Assembly (NCBI GenBank): GCA_947492525.1
Contig: CANLNQ010000020.1
Span: forward strand, 62,001 to 126,000
DNA: 64,000 nucleotides
Origin: an uncultured Granulosicoccus sp.
Lineage (GTDB): Bacteria; Pseudomonadota; Gammaproteobacteria; Granulosicoccales; Granulosicoccaceae
Reading direction: 5' to 3'
Below are positions 29,873-39,890 of the stretch, piece after piece (the stretch's first letter is position 1; each line of letters begins with the position of its first letter). The translations under genes were made by a program, and so were the position numbers. The notes below the pieces were generated by a model. The model saw nothing but the letters and a program-made list of their open reading frames with translations. It ran no database searches and was not told where the DNA came from.

Positions 29873-31792
29873 TCAGGAATCCGAAGAGCAGGCCTCGTGC
29901 TTCGCCTTGCCCACAGCCGAGTCGATCTCATCCAGCCCCTGCCCCGACATCATCTGCCGAACACTGGCGTTCATGCGTCTCTCGACATACTCGGCACTGC
30001 CCTGCTCCAGCGCCTGCACGGCCTGCTTGATGACTTCGCGATCGGCGCCGTTATCGACCACGCTCTTCAGGTGGGCGATATGCGCATCGATGACGGCACG
30101 TTCCTCGGCCTTCAGATGCTCATCACCATCGGCCTGCAATGCTGCCTCGATGGCCTCCAGAACACGCGCAGCCTCGACCTTCTGCTCCTGCAAGGCCCGC
30201 TTCTGCATATCTTCGCTGGCGTGATCCATGGATTCACGCAGCATCGTCTCGATTTCACCGTCCGACAATCCATAGGACGGCTTGACGTCCACACTTGCCA
30301 CCACACCACTCTCGCGCTCCAGCGCGCTGACAGTGAGAAGCCCGTCCGCATCCACCTGGAACAACACCTGAATGCGTGCAGCACCGGCCACACGCGAGGG
30401 GATGCCCTTCAGCTCGAAGCGCGCCAGCGAACGGCAGTCATCCACCAGTTCCCGCTCACCCTGCACAACGTGCAGTGCCATGGCCGTCTGACCATCCTTG
30501 TAGGTGGTGAACTCCTGACCACGTGCAATCGGTATCGTGGTGTTGCGCGGAATCACCTTCTCCACCAGACCACCCATGATCTCCAGTCCGAGAGACAGCG
30601 GTGTGACATCCAGCAACAGCAGGTCACTGTCCGGCTTGTTGCCGACCAGCACATCTGCCTGAATGGCGGCGCCGATAGCCACGACCTCGTCGGGATCGAT
30701 GGAGGTCAGAACCGGCTGGCCAAAGAATTCACTGACCTGATCACGCACCAGGGGCACTCGCGTGGAACCACCGACCATGACGACGGCGGTCACCTGATCG
30801 CGCTCGACGTCGGCATCGCGCAGCACCTGCCGGCAGGGTTTCAAGGTGGCGGAAACCAGCGGCATCACCAATTCGTCGAAGGCCTCCCGAGTCAGCTCGG
30901 TCCGCAGCTCATGACCCGCACGATCATCCCACTCCACCGAGACGGACGCCGCCGCCGACAGAGCTTCCTTCAGATCGCGTGCATAAGCCTTGGTATCAGA
31001 CTCCAACTGTGGATCGGCAAGAGAGTCGATACCGGCCTGATCCATGAGCCATTGCACGAGGGCATTGTCGATGTCATCCCCGCCCAGCGAGGTGTTGCCG
31101 GCAGTGGCGAGCACTTCGAAGATACCCTGCTGCATCTTCAGCAAGGAAATGTCAAAGGTGCCTCCTCCCAAGTCGTAGATGGCGACAATGCCACCCTCTT
31201 CGTTGTCCAGACCATAGGCGACCGCTGCGGCGGTGGGCTCATTCAGCAGACGCAACACCTGCAGGCCAGCCAGTGATGCAGCATCCTTGGTCGCCTGACG
31301 TTGTGCGTCATCGAAATAGGCAGGTACGGTAACCACAGCGCCTGCAAGTTCTCCACCCAGTGTCTCTTCGGCGGTCTGCTTCAGCTGTTGCAGGATGGCA
31401 GCAGAGACATCGATGGCGGTCTTGTTTCCGGCTGCGGTGACGAATGCCGGCAGGGAACCACTGTCGACATCGAACTCATAGTGTTTGCTGAGCCAGGAAT
31501 CGGTCAGATCGGCAGCACCCTTGCCCATCAAACGCTTGGCCGAGCGAATGGTACTGCGCGAGTCGGCCGACGACGACTCGGCAGCCTGCCCGACCCGCGT
31601 AGTTCCATCCGATGCGTACTGCACCACCGAAGGCACGGAGCGATGCCCGTCCTGATCGGACAACACATCGGCGCTGCCACTTCTGACAGCAGCTACCAGC
31701 GAGTTGGTGGTACCCAGATCGATACCCACCGCCAGACGCCGCTGATGCGGAGCGTCCGATTGACCGGGTTCGGCTATTTGCAGCAACGCCAC
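29873..31792 (-). CDS. hscA: Fe-S protein assembly chaperone HscA (Hsp70 type)
   Basis: HscA binds the LPPVK motif of IscU and, with ATP and HscB, helps release clusters to apo-proteins. The protein is 639 residues. The N-terminal ATPase domain has [15 protein letters not shown] and [14 protein letters not shown], followed by the substrate-binding domain and helical lid. The start is GTG at 31792 behind GGAG; the N-terminus [11 protein letters not shown] matches the family. It follows hscB by 39 bases. Confidence 0.96.
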   Translation of the reverse strand: MALLQIAEPGQSDAPHQRRLAVGIDLGTTNSLVAAVRSGSADVLSDQDGHRSVPSVVQYASDGTTRVGQAAESSSADSRSTIRSAKRLMGKGAADLTDSWLSKHYEFDVDSGSLPAFVTAAGNKTAIDVSAAILQQLKQTAEETLGGELAGAVVTVPAYFDDAQRQATKDAASLAGLQVLRLLNEPTAAAVAYGLDNEEGGIVAIYDLGGGTFDISLLKMQQGIFEVLATAGNTSLGGDDIDNALVQWLMDQAGIDSLADPQLESDTKAYARDLKEALSAAASVSVEWDDRAGHELRTELTREAFDELVMPLVSATLKPCRQVLRDADVERDQVTAVVMVGGSTRVPLVRDQVSEFFGQPVLTSIDPDEVVAIGAAIQADVLVGNKPDSDLLLLDVTPLSLGLEIMGGLVEKVIPRNTTIPIARGQEFTTYKDGQTAMALHVVQGERELVDDCRSLARFELKGIPSRVAGAARIQVLFQVDADGLLTVSALERESGVVASVDVKPSYGLSDGEIETMLRESMDHASEDMQKRALQEQKVEAARVLEAIEAALQADGDEHLKAEERAVIDAHIAHLKSVVDNGADREVIKQAVQALEQGSAEYVERRMNASVRQMMSGQGLDEIDSAVGKAKHEACSSDS

Positions 31793-31831
31793 TTCAGTAC
31801 TCCATTGTATTGGTTTGGGTGTCGGCTCGAC

Positions 31832-32365
31832 TCACACGTCCAACCGCTCTTCCATACTCTTGACTTCACGCGCAAGCTTGTCCAGAAACTGCCACTGGCG
31901 CACCGTGGTGCGAGCCTCATCCCAGTTCCCGGTGTTTGACGCCTGATCGAACGCCTGCGACTGCTCGTGAATGCCTGCCTTCAGTTGTTTGCGCACAGCA
32001 TCCAGCTTGCCCAGCGGATCCGCTGCACTCTCTGCCGCTTCAAGCGCCTCGCGATACTCCATCTGCTCCATCAGGAACATGGGAGACATCTGCGTATCGG
32101 TTTCTTCGTCCAGCGAGACGTCGTTCAGCTTCAGCAGATAGATCGCGCGTTGCAGATCACTCTTCAGAGTCTGATAGCCCTCGTTGACATAACTTGCCGC
32201 CTGCATCGACCAGCGCCTCTCTGCCGCAGGCTTGGCAGCGAAACGATCAGGGTGCAATTGTTTCTGCAGATCCTGGAACCGAGTGATCAGGGTCGGCTCA
32301 TCGATGACAAATTGAACGGGCAAATCGAACAACTCGAAGAAATTGCTGGACAGATCAACCTGCAT
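31832..32365 (-). CDS. hscB: Fe-S assembly co-chaperone HscB (J-domain)
   Basis: HscB delivers IscU to HscA and stimulates its ATPase. From the ATG at 32365 the protein is 177 residues. The J-domain has the HPD motif in KQLHPDRFAAK at about residue 35, and the C-terminal three-helix domain that binds IscU follows. A longer frame to 32407 adds non-homologous residues. Confidence 0.95.
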   Translation of the reverse strand: MQVDLSSNFFELFDLPVQFVIDEPTLITRFQDLQKQLHPDRFAAKPAAERRWSMQAASYVNEGYQTLKSDLQRAIYLLKLNDVSLDEETDTQMSPMFLMEQMEYREALEAAESAADPLGKLDAVRKQLKAGIHEQSQAFDQASNTGNWDEARTTVRQWQFLDKLAREVKSMEERLDV

Positions 32366-32500
32366 GACTAAACGATCTCTACCGTGGTAACAACACTGCC
32401 CGGGCAATCATCTACCCGGGCAGCGCAATATGGCCGCCAGGCGACCGGAATCAGGGTTGTGCGGCGACCCGCACAAGCAGGGGTATCCGCAACAGACGAA

Positions 32501-32824
32501 TCAGATGGTGAAGGATTCGCCGCAGCCGCACTCATCCTTGACGTTGGGATTGTTGAACTTGAAACCTTCGTTCAGACCTTCCTTCGTGAAGTCGAGCTCG
32601 GTACCGTCAAGGTACACCAGGCTTTTCTTGTCAATCACGACCGTGACATCGTTGTTTTCGAACACTTCATCATTGGCAGCCACCTCGTCGGCAAACTCCA
32701 GCACATAAGCCAGGCCCGAACACCCCGTGGTGCGCACGGCCAACCTGAGACCGATGCCCTTGCCGCGCTTTTCCAGGAAGCTCTTGATATGCCTGGCAGC
32801 ACTGTCTGTAAATGTCACGCCCAT
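32501..32824 (-). CDS. iscA: iron-sulfur carrier protein IscA
   Basis: IscA is an A-type carrier that passes clusters, mainly [4Fe-4S], to target proteins. The protein is 107 residues with the three conserved cysteines, one in TTGCSGLAY and two in DECGCGESF. It lies between iscU and hscB. The 135-bp gap before hscB shows nothing further. Confidence 0.97.
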   Translation of the reverse strand: MGVTFTDSAARHIKSFLEKRGKGIGLRLAVRTTGCSGLAYVLEFADEVAANDEVFENNDVTVVIDKKSLVYLDGTELDFTKEGLNEGFKFNNPNVKDECGCGESFTI

Positions 32825-32931
32825 CTGAGAGAAAACCTCCGGACTCCGGGTGAGAGCGCCGACGAAAACCTGTTCGCTTTCGCCGCTCTCACTCCATTGC
32901 CGTTTTCTTGACCTATCGGAGAACCAGCTGC

Positions 32932-33342
32932 TCAGCTGGCCAATGCTTCTGAATCGTCCTTCTTTTCCCGCTTTGCCTTGATGTCGGCAATTGCTGCTGC
33001 AATGGCATCTTCTGCCAGCACAGAGCAGTGAATCTTCACGGGAGGCAGAGCAAGTTCATCAGCGATATGCTTGTTACGAATCTGTCCAACTTCCTCCAGT
33101 GTCTTGCCCTTGACCATTTCGGTCACCAGCGAAGAGGATGCAATGGCAGAACCACAACCATACGTCTTGAACTTCGCATCTTCAATGATGCCTTCGTCAT
33201 TGACCTTGATCTGCAGGCGCATCACGTCGCCACAGGCAGGTGCGCCGACCATGCCGGTGCCCACGCTCGGATCGTCCTTGTCCAGCACGCCCACATTGCG
33301 AGGGTTTTCGTAATGGTCGAGTACTTTGTCACTGTAAGCCAT
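32932..33342 (-). CDS. iscU: Fe-S cluster scaffold protein IscU
   Basis: IscU is the scaffold on which [2Fe-2S] clusters are built from IscS sulfur. From the ATG at 33342, preceded by GGAG, the protein is 136 residues. Ligand cysteines occur in [19 protein letters not shown] and [11 protein letters not shown]. The HscA recognition motif LPPVK is intact just before the third Cys. The C-terminus has about eight extra charged residues. Confidence 0.97.
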   Translation of the reverse strand: MAYSDKVLDHYENPRNVGVLDKDDPSVGTGMVGAPACGDVMRLQIKVNDEGIIEDAKFKTYGCGSAIASSSLVTEMVKGKTLEEVGQIRNKHIADELALPPVKIHCSVLAEDAIAAAIADIKAKREKKDDSEALAS

Positions 33343-33457
33343 GGTTTTCTCCAATTTTCGACAACCCGCCGGGCTGCCGTTCGGTCTTTCGTTGATAAGG
33401 ATCGAGTTTGAAATCGATCATTCAGAACAAGAGTGTCTACCGGATCGCATCAGCGAC

Positions 33458-34681
33458 TCAGTGAGATGCCCACTCGACAGAATCGAGATCGATACCTTCC
33501 TTGTGCATGTCCCACAATGGCGACAGATCACGCAGCTTTTCCACTGCATCACGTGTCTTCTTGATCGTGAAATCCACTTCTTCTTCGGTCGTGAAACGTC
33601 CGATGGTGAAACGGATCGAGCTGTGCGCCAGCTCGTCGTTACGACCGATGGCACGCAAGACATACGACGGCTCCAGGCTGGCACTGGTACAAGCCGAGCC
33701 ACTGGATACCGCGATATCCTTCATGGACATGATCAGACTCTCGCCTTCCACGAAGTTGAAGCTGACGTTGAGGTTGCCCGGAATGCGTTGCTCCAGGTCA
33801 CCGTTGATGTAGATCTCTTCCATGTCGGACAGACCATCCCACAGACGATCACGCAGCTTTTTCAGGCGCTTGTTCTCTTCTTCCATTTCCTCACCGGCAA
33901 TGCGGAATGCCTCACCCATACCCACGATCTGGTGAGTCGGCAAAGTGCCTGAACGCATGCCGCGCTCGTGGCCACCACCATGAATCTGTGCTTCCAGACG
34001 AACGCGCGGCTTGCGGCGAACATACAGGGCACCGATACCCTTGGGCCCGTACACCTTGTGTGCGCACAAGGAGAGCAGATCGACATTCATCTCGTTGACA
34101 TCGATCGCCACCTTGCCGGGGCTCTGTGCCGCGTCGACATGGAAGATGATGCCACGCTCACGCGTGATCTTGCCGATGGCAGCGATGTCCTGGATGACAC
34201 CGATCTCGTTGTTGACATGCATGATGGACACGACTGTGGTGTCATCACGCAAGGCCGCCTTGAATGCATCCATGTCCAGCAGACCATTCTCGAGGGGATC
34301 CAGATACGTCACTTCGAAGCCTTCACGCTCCAGCTGGCGACAGGTATCCAGTACCGCCTTGTGTTCGGTCTTCAGCGTGACAATGTGCTTGCCCTTCTTG
34401 GCATTGAAATGCGCCGCACCCTTGATGGCCAGGTTATCGGACTCGGTGGCACCGGAGGTCCAGACGATTTCCTTGCTGTTCGCACCGATGAGATTGGCGA
34501 CGTTGTCACGCGCCTGCTCGACCAGCTCATCCGCATTCCAGCCGAACGGGTGTGAACGCGAAGCCGGGTTTCCGAAATGCCCCTGAATGGTCAGGCATTT
34601 GGCCATGCTGGCAGCCACTCGCTCGTCGACCGGCGTAGTGGCCGAGTAGTCCATGTAGATTGGTACGTTTAAAGAACTCAC
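33458..34681 (-). CDS. iscS: cysteine desulfurase IscS
   Basis: IscS is the PLP enzyme that takes sulfur from cysteine for Fe-S clusters and tRNA thiolation. The protein is 407 residues. The PLP lysine is in [16 protein letters not shown], the PLP-stacking His in TEHKAVLD, and the mobile catalytic Cys in [16 protein letters not shown]. The open frame extends to 34732, but a GTG at 34681 behind GAGG gives the family N-terminus ([18 protein letters not shown]). It is 138 bases downstream of iscR. Confidence 0.96.
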   Translation of the reverse strand: MSSLNVPIYMDYSATTPVDERVAASMAKCLTIQGHFGNPASRSHPFGWNADELVEQARDNVANLIGANSKEIVWTSGATESDNLAIKGAAHFNAKKGKHIVTLKTEHKAVLDTCRQLEREGFEVTYLDPLENGLLDMDAFKAALRDDTTVVSIMHVNNEIGVIQDIAAIGKITRERGIIFHVDAAQSPGKVAIDVNEMNVDLLSLCAHKVYGPKGIGALYVRRKPRVRLEAQIHGGGHERGMRSGTLPTHQIVGMGEAFRIAGEEMEEENKRLKKLRDRLWDGLSDMEEIYINGDLEQRIPGNLNVSFNFVEGESLIMSMKDIAVSSGSACTSASLEPSYVLRAIGRNDELAHSSIRFTIGRFTTEEEVDFTIKKTRDAVEKLRDLSPLWDMHKEGIDLDSVEWASH

Positions 34682-34819
34682 TGTGTCTGCCTCGAAAAAA
34701 TGATGTCGTTGAATAGCCGGCTGACGCCGCACTGTGTAGCCACTGATCCCTTGATCGCTGACTGATGTTTACCGATGAACAGAGCCGGCGGATCACATTC
34801 CTGCCCTGCTTCCCTCAAA

Positions 34820-35278
34820 CTATGCATAAGGTCTCTGCACCATGACCTTGTCCTGACGCAACGATGCATTCTGCACTCGCTGCCGATCGATCATGTCCTG
34901 CAGCGATACGCTACTCAGGAACTCCTCGATCTGGGCGCTGAGCCCTTCCCAGAGATCGTGTGTCAGACAGCGACCGTGGCTGTGACAGTTTTCCTTGCCA
35001 CCACATTGCGTCGCATCGACCGACTCGTTGACGGCGCAGATGATCTCTGACACCGCTACCTGATGCAGCTCACGGGCGACCGAATAGCCACCACCGGGGC
35101 CTCTGGTACTGATGACCAGGCCGTTGCGACGCAACTTGGAAAACAACTGCTCCAGATAGGACAGCGAAATTTCCTGACGAACCGAAATCTCTGCCAGCGA
35201 CACAGGGCCTGACTCACCGTGCAACGCCAGATCGAGCATGGCAGTTACTGCATATCGTCCTTTGGTTGTCAGCTTCAT
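34820..35278 (-). CDS. iscR: Fe-S cluster-sensing transcription regulator IscR
   Basis: IscR is an Rrf2-family repressor that, carrying a [2Fe-2S] cluster, shuts down the isc operon. The protein is 152 residues. The winged-helix N-terminus is [20 protein letters not shown], and the three cluster cysteines lie in [13 protein letters not shown] at about residues 92-104. An IscR-type operator is 40 bases upstream of the start, which implies autoregulation of iscRSUA-hscBA-fdx-iscX. Confidence 0.96.
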   Translation of the reverse strand: MKLTTKGRYAVTAMLDLALHGESGPVSLAEISVRQEISLSYLEQLFSKLRRNGLVISTRGPGGGYSVARELHQVAVSEIICAVNESVDATQCGGKENCHSHGRCLTHDLWEGLSAQIEEFLSSVSLQDMIDRQRVQNASLRQDKVMVQRPYA

Positions 35279-35318
35279 GGCATCTGTAATCGATAGAATT
35301 CCATGCAGGGAGCATCAC

Positions 35319-35343
35319 ATAACCCAGCAATTTAGTCAAGTAT
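35319..35343 (-). promoter_or_regulatory. IscR-type operator overlapping the isc promoter
   Basis: On the minus strand the 25 bases begin ATACTTGACTAAATT and end GGGTTAT. The left half follows the type 1 IscR motif known from E. coli (ATA-S-Y-TGACT-R-WWW) almost base for base; the right half has a few mismatches. TTGACT within it would also serve as a -35 element. It sits 41 bases upstream of the iscR ATG. Confidence 0.7.
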
Positions 35344-35391
35344 TAGGGCCAGCCCCGAAAATTCAAGGGCCGGCATTGCCGAATACCGGCA

Positions 35392-36090
35392 TCAACCTGC
35401 TCGCTTGGTCAGCCGATCGAGCTCGGCACGCAATTCTGCGACCTGCTCCTGCAACTGCTCGACAGCCGTCTGCATGGGGTCGTCGGCATCCCCGGCCACC
35501 CCGTAGGCATCGAATACCTGCTGAGGCGTGGCCTTGCCCTCGCCGTTCACCAGCTCGAGGCATTGGGTGTTCTGGTTCTTGCAGCGGACCACGCGGCCGG
35601 GAATGCCGACCACCGTTGCCCCTGCCGGTACGGCTTCCAGCACCACGGCATTGGAGCCGATACGCGCATCATCTGCCACCAGAAAGGGGCCAAGGATCTT
35701 CGCGCCGGCACCGACCACGACGTTGTTGCCCAGGGTGGGATGTCTCTTGCCCTGATTGAGCGTACGCCCACCGAGGGTGACGCCCTGGTAGAGCGTGACA
35801 TCATTGCCGATTTCCGCTGTCTCGCCGATCACGACGCCTGTACCGTGGTCGACGAAGAAGCGCCGGCCTATCACGGCGCCGGGATGAATTTCGATGCCGG
35901 TCAGCCAGCGGGCGATATTGCCGAGATAACGCGCCGGCCAACGCAAACCGTGCCCCCACATCCAGTGATTGACTCGATGAAACAGAATGGCATGCACACC
36001 GGAATAGCAGGTGAGCACATCAAACAGGTTGCGCGCAGCAGGGTCACGCTCGAACACACACGTGACGTCTTCCTTCAGCAATTGCCACAT
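35392..36090 (-). CDS. cysE: serine O-acetyltransferase, short form
   Basis: CysE acetylates L-serine, the first step of cysteine synthesis. The protein is 232 residues, the shorter form lacking most of the N-terminal helical domain of E. coli CysE. The hexapeptide core has the catalytic region [17 protein letters not shown] and the coenzyme A loop [17 protein letters not shown]. The C-terminus carries a coiled coil of about 25 residues. Lying upstream of iscR, it links cysteine supply to IscS. Confidence 0.94.
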   Translation of the reverse strand: MWQLLKEDVTCVFERDPAARNLFDVLTCYSGVHAILFHRVNHWMWGHGLRWPARYLGNIARWLTGIEIHPGAVIGRRFFVDHGTGVVIGETAEIGNDVTLYQGVTLGGRTLNQGKRHPTLGNNVVVGAGAKILGPFLVADDARIGSNAVVLEAVPAGATVVGIPGRVVRCKNQNTQCLELVNGEGKATPQQVFDAYGVAGDADDPMQTAVEQLQEQVAELRAELDRLTKRAG

Positions 36091-36129
36091 GTATCAGCCC
36101 GCCCTTAATTCCTACTTGTCTGGTAGGAC

Positions 36130-36158
36130 ATTATACCGTGTAAATGCGCCTTGCAAAA
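36130..36158 (-). promoter_or_regulatory. candidate cysE promoter
   Basis: On the minus strand TTTTGC (-35) is followed after 17 bases by a perfect TATAAT (-10), 40 bases upstream of the cysE ATG. Downstream, CCTAC-CAGACAA-GTAGG forms a small inverted repeat that could be an operator. Confidence 0.55.
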
Positions 36159-36188
36159 CTTACGGAGAATTGAAGAAACCCGTGAGAA

Positions 36189-36986
36189 CTATTTTCGCTT
36201 GCGGGGGTTCTCCACCGCCGAGAGTATGCCGCGGAAGATGGCCAGCTCACTGCCCGTGGGGCGATTCGACTCGAAATAGCGACGCACGCGGCGTCGCAGC
36301 AATCGCGGATTGTCCGGATCCAGAAATCCGGTGGTGACCATGACCCGGTCGAGGTGTTCGAAGAAATGCTCCATGTTGTCGCTGGTGGCCGGTAATTCAT
36401 CAGGGTCTGTCGGCGCCGGAATCGCATTCTCTCCGTCATCCGTGCCTTTCCACTTGCCCGGCTGGGGCGACGGAGCACCCTGCGGTACGGATACCAGAGC
36501 CTGTGACAGCTCATAGGAGACCACCTGTACCGCGCTGCCCAGATTCAGCGAGGAGAAATCCGGGTTACACGGAATGCGCAGCAGACGCGTGCACAAGTCG
36601 AGTGACTCGTTGCTGAGCCCGGAGCGTTCCTGGCCGAACACCATCGCCACTTTCTGGCCGGACAGACTCGAATGTGCGGCCTCACCCAGCTCTGTGGCGA
36701 TCTCCCGACAGGACAGAAGCGGCACAGCCAACTGCCGGGCCCTGGCGCTCGTGCCGATCACCACCCGACAATCGGCAATGGCCGCCTGCAGGGAATCGAA
36801 GGTCTGGGCGTCTTTCAGTACATCATTGGCCCCAGAGGAGCGAGCCAAGGCCTCGGCCGACAGATGCGAACAGGCATCCACCAGTCTCATTTTTGTGAAT
36901 CCCATGGTTTTCATGGCTCTCGCCGCTGCACCCAGGTTCCCGGTGTGGGTCGTGCCCACCATTACGAATACGATTTCTACACTCAT
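36189..36986 (-). CDS. trmJ: tRNA (cytidine/uridine-2'-O-)-methyltransferase TrmJ
   Basis: TrmJ methylates the 2'-O of nucleotide 32 in several tRNAs, using SAM. The protein is 265 residues. The SPOUT-fold N-terminus is VFVMVGTTHTGNLGAAARAM, and the knot-forming motifs MVFGQERSGLSNE and NLGSAVQVVSYEL follow. A C-terminal extension of about 90 residues is usual for TrmJ. It is divergent from suhB, as in many gammaproteobacteria. Confidence 0.95.
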   Translation of the reverse strand: MSVEIVFVMVGTTHTGNLGAAARAMKTMGFTKMRLVDACSHLSAEALARSSGANDVLKDAQTFDSLQAAIADCRVVIGTSARARQLAVPLLSCREIATELGEAAHSSLSGQKVAMVFGQERSGLSNESLDLCTRLLRIPCNPDFSSLNLGSAVQVVSYELSQALVSVPQGAPSPQPGKWKGTDDGENAIPAPTDPDELPATSDNMEHFFEHLDRVMVTTGFLDPDNPRLLRRRVRRYFESNRPTGSELAIFRGILSAVENPRKRK

Positions 36987-37080
36987 GAGCGAATGATGTC
37001 ACAACTGGTCCAGGAAGCCACGGATCGGAGGGCGTTTGGCACTACACTATGCACCTCAGCCCAGACAAGTGAAGCCAGAC

Positions 37081-37902
37081 ATGCACCCGATGCTCAACAT
37101 CGGCATTCGCGCTGCCCGCGCAGCCGGAAAAGTCATTACACAGAATGTTGATCGTTTCGATGCCAACAGCATCGAAAAGAAGCAACGCAACGACTTCGTG
37201 ACCGAGGTCGATCGAGCCGCCGAGGCCGAGATCGTCAATACGCTCCGTCGCTCCTACTCCGATCACAGCTTCCTGTGCGAGGAAAGCGGTCTGATCGGCG
37301 ACGAGAATGCCGAGTATCAGTGGGTTATCGACCCGCTGGACGGCACGACCAATTTCATCCATGGGCTGCCGCACTTCAGCGTTTCGATTGCCCTGCTGCA
37401 GAACAAGCGGCTGTTTCAGGCCGTCATCTACGACCCGATGCGTCAGGAACTGTTTACAGCCGGCAAGGGCGAGGGTGCATTTCTGGACAGCAAGCGATTG
37501 CGGGTCAAGAACACCAATCATCTGGAGAATGCCCTGCTGAGCACCGGCTTTCCGTATCGTGAAGGCCAGGACCTGGACTTCTACCAGCGAACCAGCAGAC
37601 ATTACACGGAACGCTCCGGCGGCGTTCGTCGCCTGGGTTCAGCAGCGCTCGACCTGGCCTATGTGGCAGCCGGGCGTATCGATGGCTGCTGGCTGACCGG
37701 CCTGCAGAGCTGGGATGTAGCCGCAGGCGGACTGATCGTCAGAGAGGCCGGTGGCCTGCTCAACGACTTCGACGGTGGCGACGACTGGATGAGCAAGGGT
37801 GAAGTGATTGCCGCCTCGCCCAGGATTCATCATCAGATGCTCGAGGTCATGAAGCCTCTGTCAGCCGCTCGCAACCGAGGAAGGAACACAGCGAGCAAGT
37901 AA
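37081..37902 (+). CDS. suhB: inositol-1-monophosphatase SuhB
   Basis: SuhB is an IMPase-family phosphatase that also associates with rRNA antitermination complexes in E. coli. From the ATG at 37081 the protein is 273 residues, beginning MHPMLNIGIRAARAAGKVI as in the family. Metal-binding motifs are CEESG, WVIDPLDGTTNFIHGLPHF and SWDVAAGGLIVREAGG. An upstream frame to 37036 is open but unsupported. Confidence 0.96.
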   Translation: MHPMLNIGIRAARAAGKVITQNVDRFDANSIEKKQRNDFVTEVDRAAEAEIVNTLRRSYSDHSFLCEESGLIGDENAEYQWVIDPLDGTTNFIHGLPHFSVSIALLQNKRLFQAVIYDPMRQELFTAGKGEGAFLDSKRLRVKNTNHLENALLSTGFPYREGQDLDFYQRTSRHYTERSGGVRRLGSAALDLAYVAAGRIDGCWLTGLQSWDVAAGGLIVREAGGLLNDFDGGDDWMSKGEVIAASPRIHHQMLEVMKPLSAARNRGRNTASK

Positions 37903-37992
37903 GCCGCACCACCCCCCATGCCACTGAGGCCCTGACAAGTAACCGGACCGTCACATGCCAGCACTAAGCTGACATTTTTCAAGGTCCTTCCA

Positions 37993-38955
37993 ATGCAACT
38001 CAGTTACGCAGGTCCCGACCTGTCAGCGCCTCAGAAGCATCTGGTGAAAGCCATCGAGTGGCTCAGCCGCGGAAACACCATCAGGAAAGTGCAGCAGCGC
38101 TTCGTTGACGATGCGAATGATGAAACCTTCTTTCGACGAGCCGCTGCGGCCTTTGAACTGAAACCGGAAGTCCGGTTTGCCAGACGCGCCTATGTGCCTG
38201 CTCAAGGCCCGCTGCTGGTCGTCGCCAATCACCCCTACGGCGTGGTTGATGGCCTGACCATCAGCGCACTGCTGGAGAGCATCCGCTCGGATATTCGCAT
38301 CATCGTCTGGGATGCGATCGGGCTACCACCCTCGTCCAGTCATTTCATGCCACTGGATCTGTCCGAGCAGAGAGGTTCCGCTGCCAGACGGCAGAATGTG
38401 GCCATACGCCGCGAGGCAACCGCACATCTGTGCAGCGGTGGTTGCGTCGTCCTGTTTCCCAGCGGGTCGGCCGAGATCAGCGCAAACCCCTTGAGTGGCC
38501 CCACCGAGGCGCCCTGGACACCTCTGGCCAGCAAACTGGCCCTGAAAAGTGGCGCCACCATTCTGCCGGTCTTCGTCGAAGGTCATAACAGTCGACTGTT
38601 TCATGCCGCCAGTCACATGGGCGGCATGATGCGACGCTCACTGTTTCTCAGGGAAACCCGCCGCATGATCGGTGCTCGGATAACCTGCCGGATCGGTGAG
38701 CCCATGCTGCAGGCACAAGTGACTCGACTGCACGAGGAAGAAGCATACTCGGCAAGACGACTGTCGGCTCGCCTGCGAGATACGACACTACGGCTCGGGA
38801 GACTCCCGATGACCGAAAATCAATGGACCCCTGACCTGACGTCGTGTCAGGGCATGGCATCCAGATCGGCACCTTCCTTTTCCACCGGCATCATGTCTTC
38901 CTTGGTAATGCCCATCTGCAGCACGATTTCACTGGCCACGAAAATCGAGGAATAG
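37993..38955 (+). CDS. PlsC-like acyltransferase, likely lysophospholipid acyltransferase
   Basis: The protein is 320 residues. A block VVANHPYGVVDG at about residues 76-87 matches the NHxxxxD catalytic motif of glycerolipid acyltransferases in the variant with NHP, and VVLFPSGSAEIS resembles the second FPxG block. This places it in the 1-acylglycerol-3-phosphate/ornithine-lipid acyltransferase superfamily; the substrate cannot be told. Homology seems to end near residue 275. The last 36 codons run 109 bases into secF on the opposite strand, and that part has no protein-like pattern. Confidence 0.75.
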   Translation: MQLSYAGPDLSAPQKHLVKAIEWLSRGNTIRKVQQRFVDDANDETFFRRAAAAFELKPEVRFARRAYVPAQGPLLVVANHPYGVVDGLTISALLESIRSDIRIIVWDAIGLPPSSSHFMPLDLSEQRGSAARRQNVAIRREATAHLCSGGCVVLFPSGSAEISANPLSGPTEAPWTPLASKLALKSGATILPVFVEGHNSRLFHAASHMGGMMRRSLFLRETRRMIGARITCRIGEPMLQAQVTRLHEEEAYSARRLSARLRDTTLRLGRLPMTENQWTPDLTSCQGMASRSAPSFSTGIMSSLVMPICSTISLATKIEE

Positions 38956-39788
38956 GTACCGATGAAGATACCGACGATCAGCGCCAGTGCGAAGCCGCTG
39001 ATGATCTGACCGCCAAAGGCATAGAGACAGATCAACACCAGGAGTGTCGTACCGGAGGTAATGACGGTTCTGGACAGAGTCTGGTTGATCGATTCATTCA
39101 TGATCTCGGACGGCGTGCCCGTTCGCAGGGTCACGAAATTCTCTCGTATCCGATCGAACACGACGATGGTGTCGTTCAGGGAATAACCGACGACCGCCAG
39201 CAGGGCTGCCAGAATGGTCAGATCGAACTCGATCTGGAACAGGGCAAACACGCCCACGGTAATGATGACGTCGTGAACCAGGGCCAGTACCGAACCCACC
39301 GCAAACTTCTTCTCGAAGCGAAACCAGATATAGACAATGATGCCGAACAGCGCTGACAGCATGGCAAGACCACCCTTCTCTCTGAGCTCCTCGCCCACCT
39401 GAGGCCCGACAAATTCCACGCGGCGCATGGATACCGCCGACTCGCTGCTGTCGGAAAGCACCTGCAGCACTTCATCGCTGACTGTGGCGCTGTCGGTTCC
39501 TTCTTCCGGTGGCGCCATGCGAATCAGCACATCGGTACTGGTCCCAAACGTCTGCACCTGTGAATCGGGAAATTCGGCTTCAACGAGAGCTGCCCGGATA
39601 TCATTCAGATCCGGCGCCTGCTCGTAACCCACCTCGATGGTGTAACCCCCGGTGAAGTCGACGCCGAGACTCAAACCGCGGATGGCGATGGCGAGAATCG
39701 CGACTGCCAGCATGGCACTCGATACGATCAGGGACAACCGGTAGCGGCCCATGAAATCGAAGTTGGTGTCTCTAATCAGACTACGCAT
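38847..39788 (-). CDS. secF: protein translocase subunit SecF
   Basis: SecF works with SecD to use the proton gradient to pull proteins through SecYEG. From the ATG at 39788 the protein is 313 residues with six transmembrane segments. The RND-type motifs LGVDFTGGYTIEVGY (TM1 to periplasmic domain) and GYSLNDTIVVFDRIREN (TM4) are present. The frame is open to 39875, but the upstream part is not conserved. It is 102 bases downstream of secD, and its 3' end overlaps the convergent acyltransferase frame. Confidence 0.95.
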   Translation of the reverse strand: MRSLIRDTNFDFMGRYRLSLIVSSAMLAVAILAIAIRGLSLGVDFTGGYTIEVGYEQAPDLNDIRAALVEAEFPDSQVQTFGTSTDVLIRMAPPEEGTDSATVSDEVLQVLSDSSESAVSMRRVEFVGPQVGEELREKGGLAMLSALFGIIVYIWFRFEKKFAVGSVLALVHDVIITVGVFALFQIEFDLTILAALLAVVGYSLNDTIVVFDRIRENFVTLRTGTPSEIMNESINQTLSRTVITSGTTLLVLICLYAFGGQIISGFALALIVGIFIGTYSSIFVASEIVLQMGITKEDMMPVEKEGADLDAMP

Positions 39789-39890
39789 GGAGAAATCCCG
39801 GGGACAATCGCAAGCTGTTATCAGCCAACAAGGCTGGAAGGCAAGCCGGCAGCGACTGGCTGCCGAACGTTGCACGAAAGGTGTTCATCA

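Noticed and set aside
37036-37080. Longer SuhB start
   Set aside because: The extra 15 residues are not conserved; the ATG at 37081 matches the family N-terminus.
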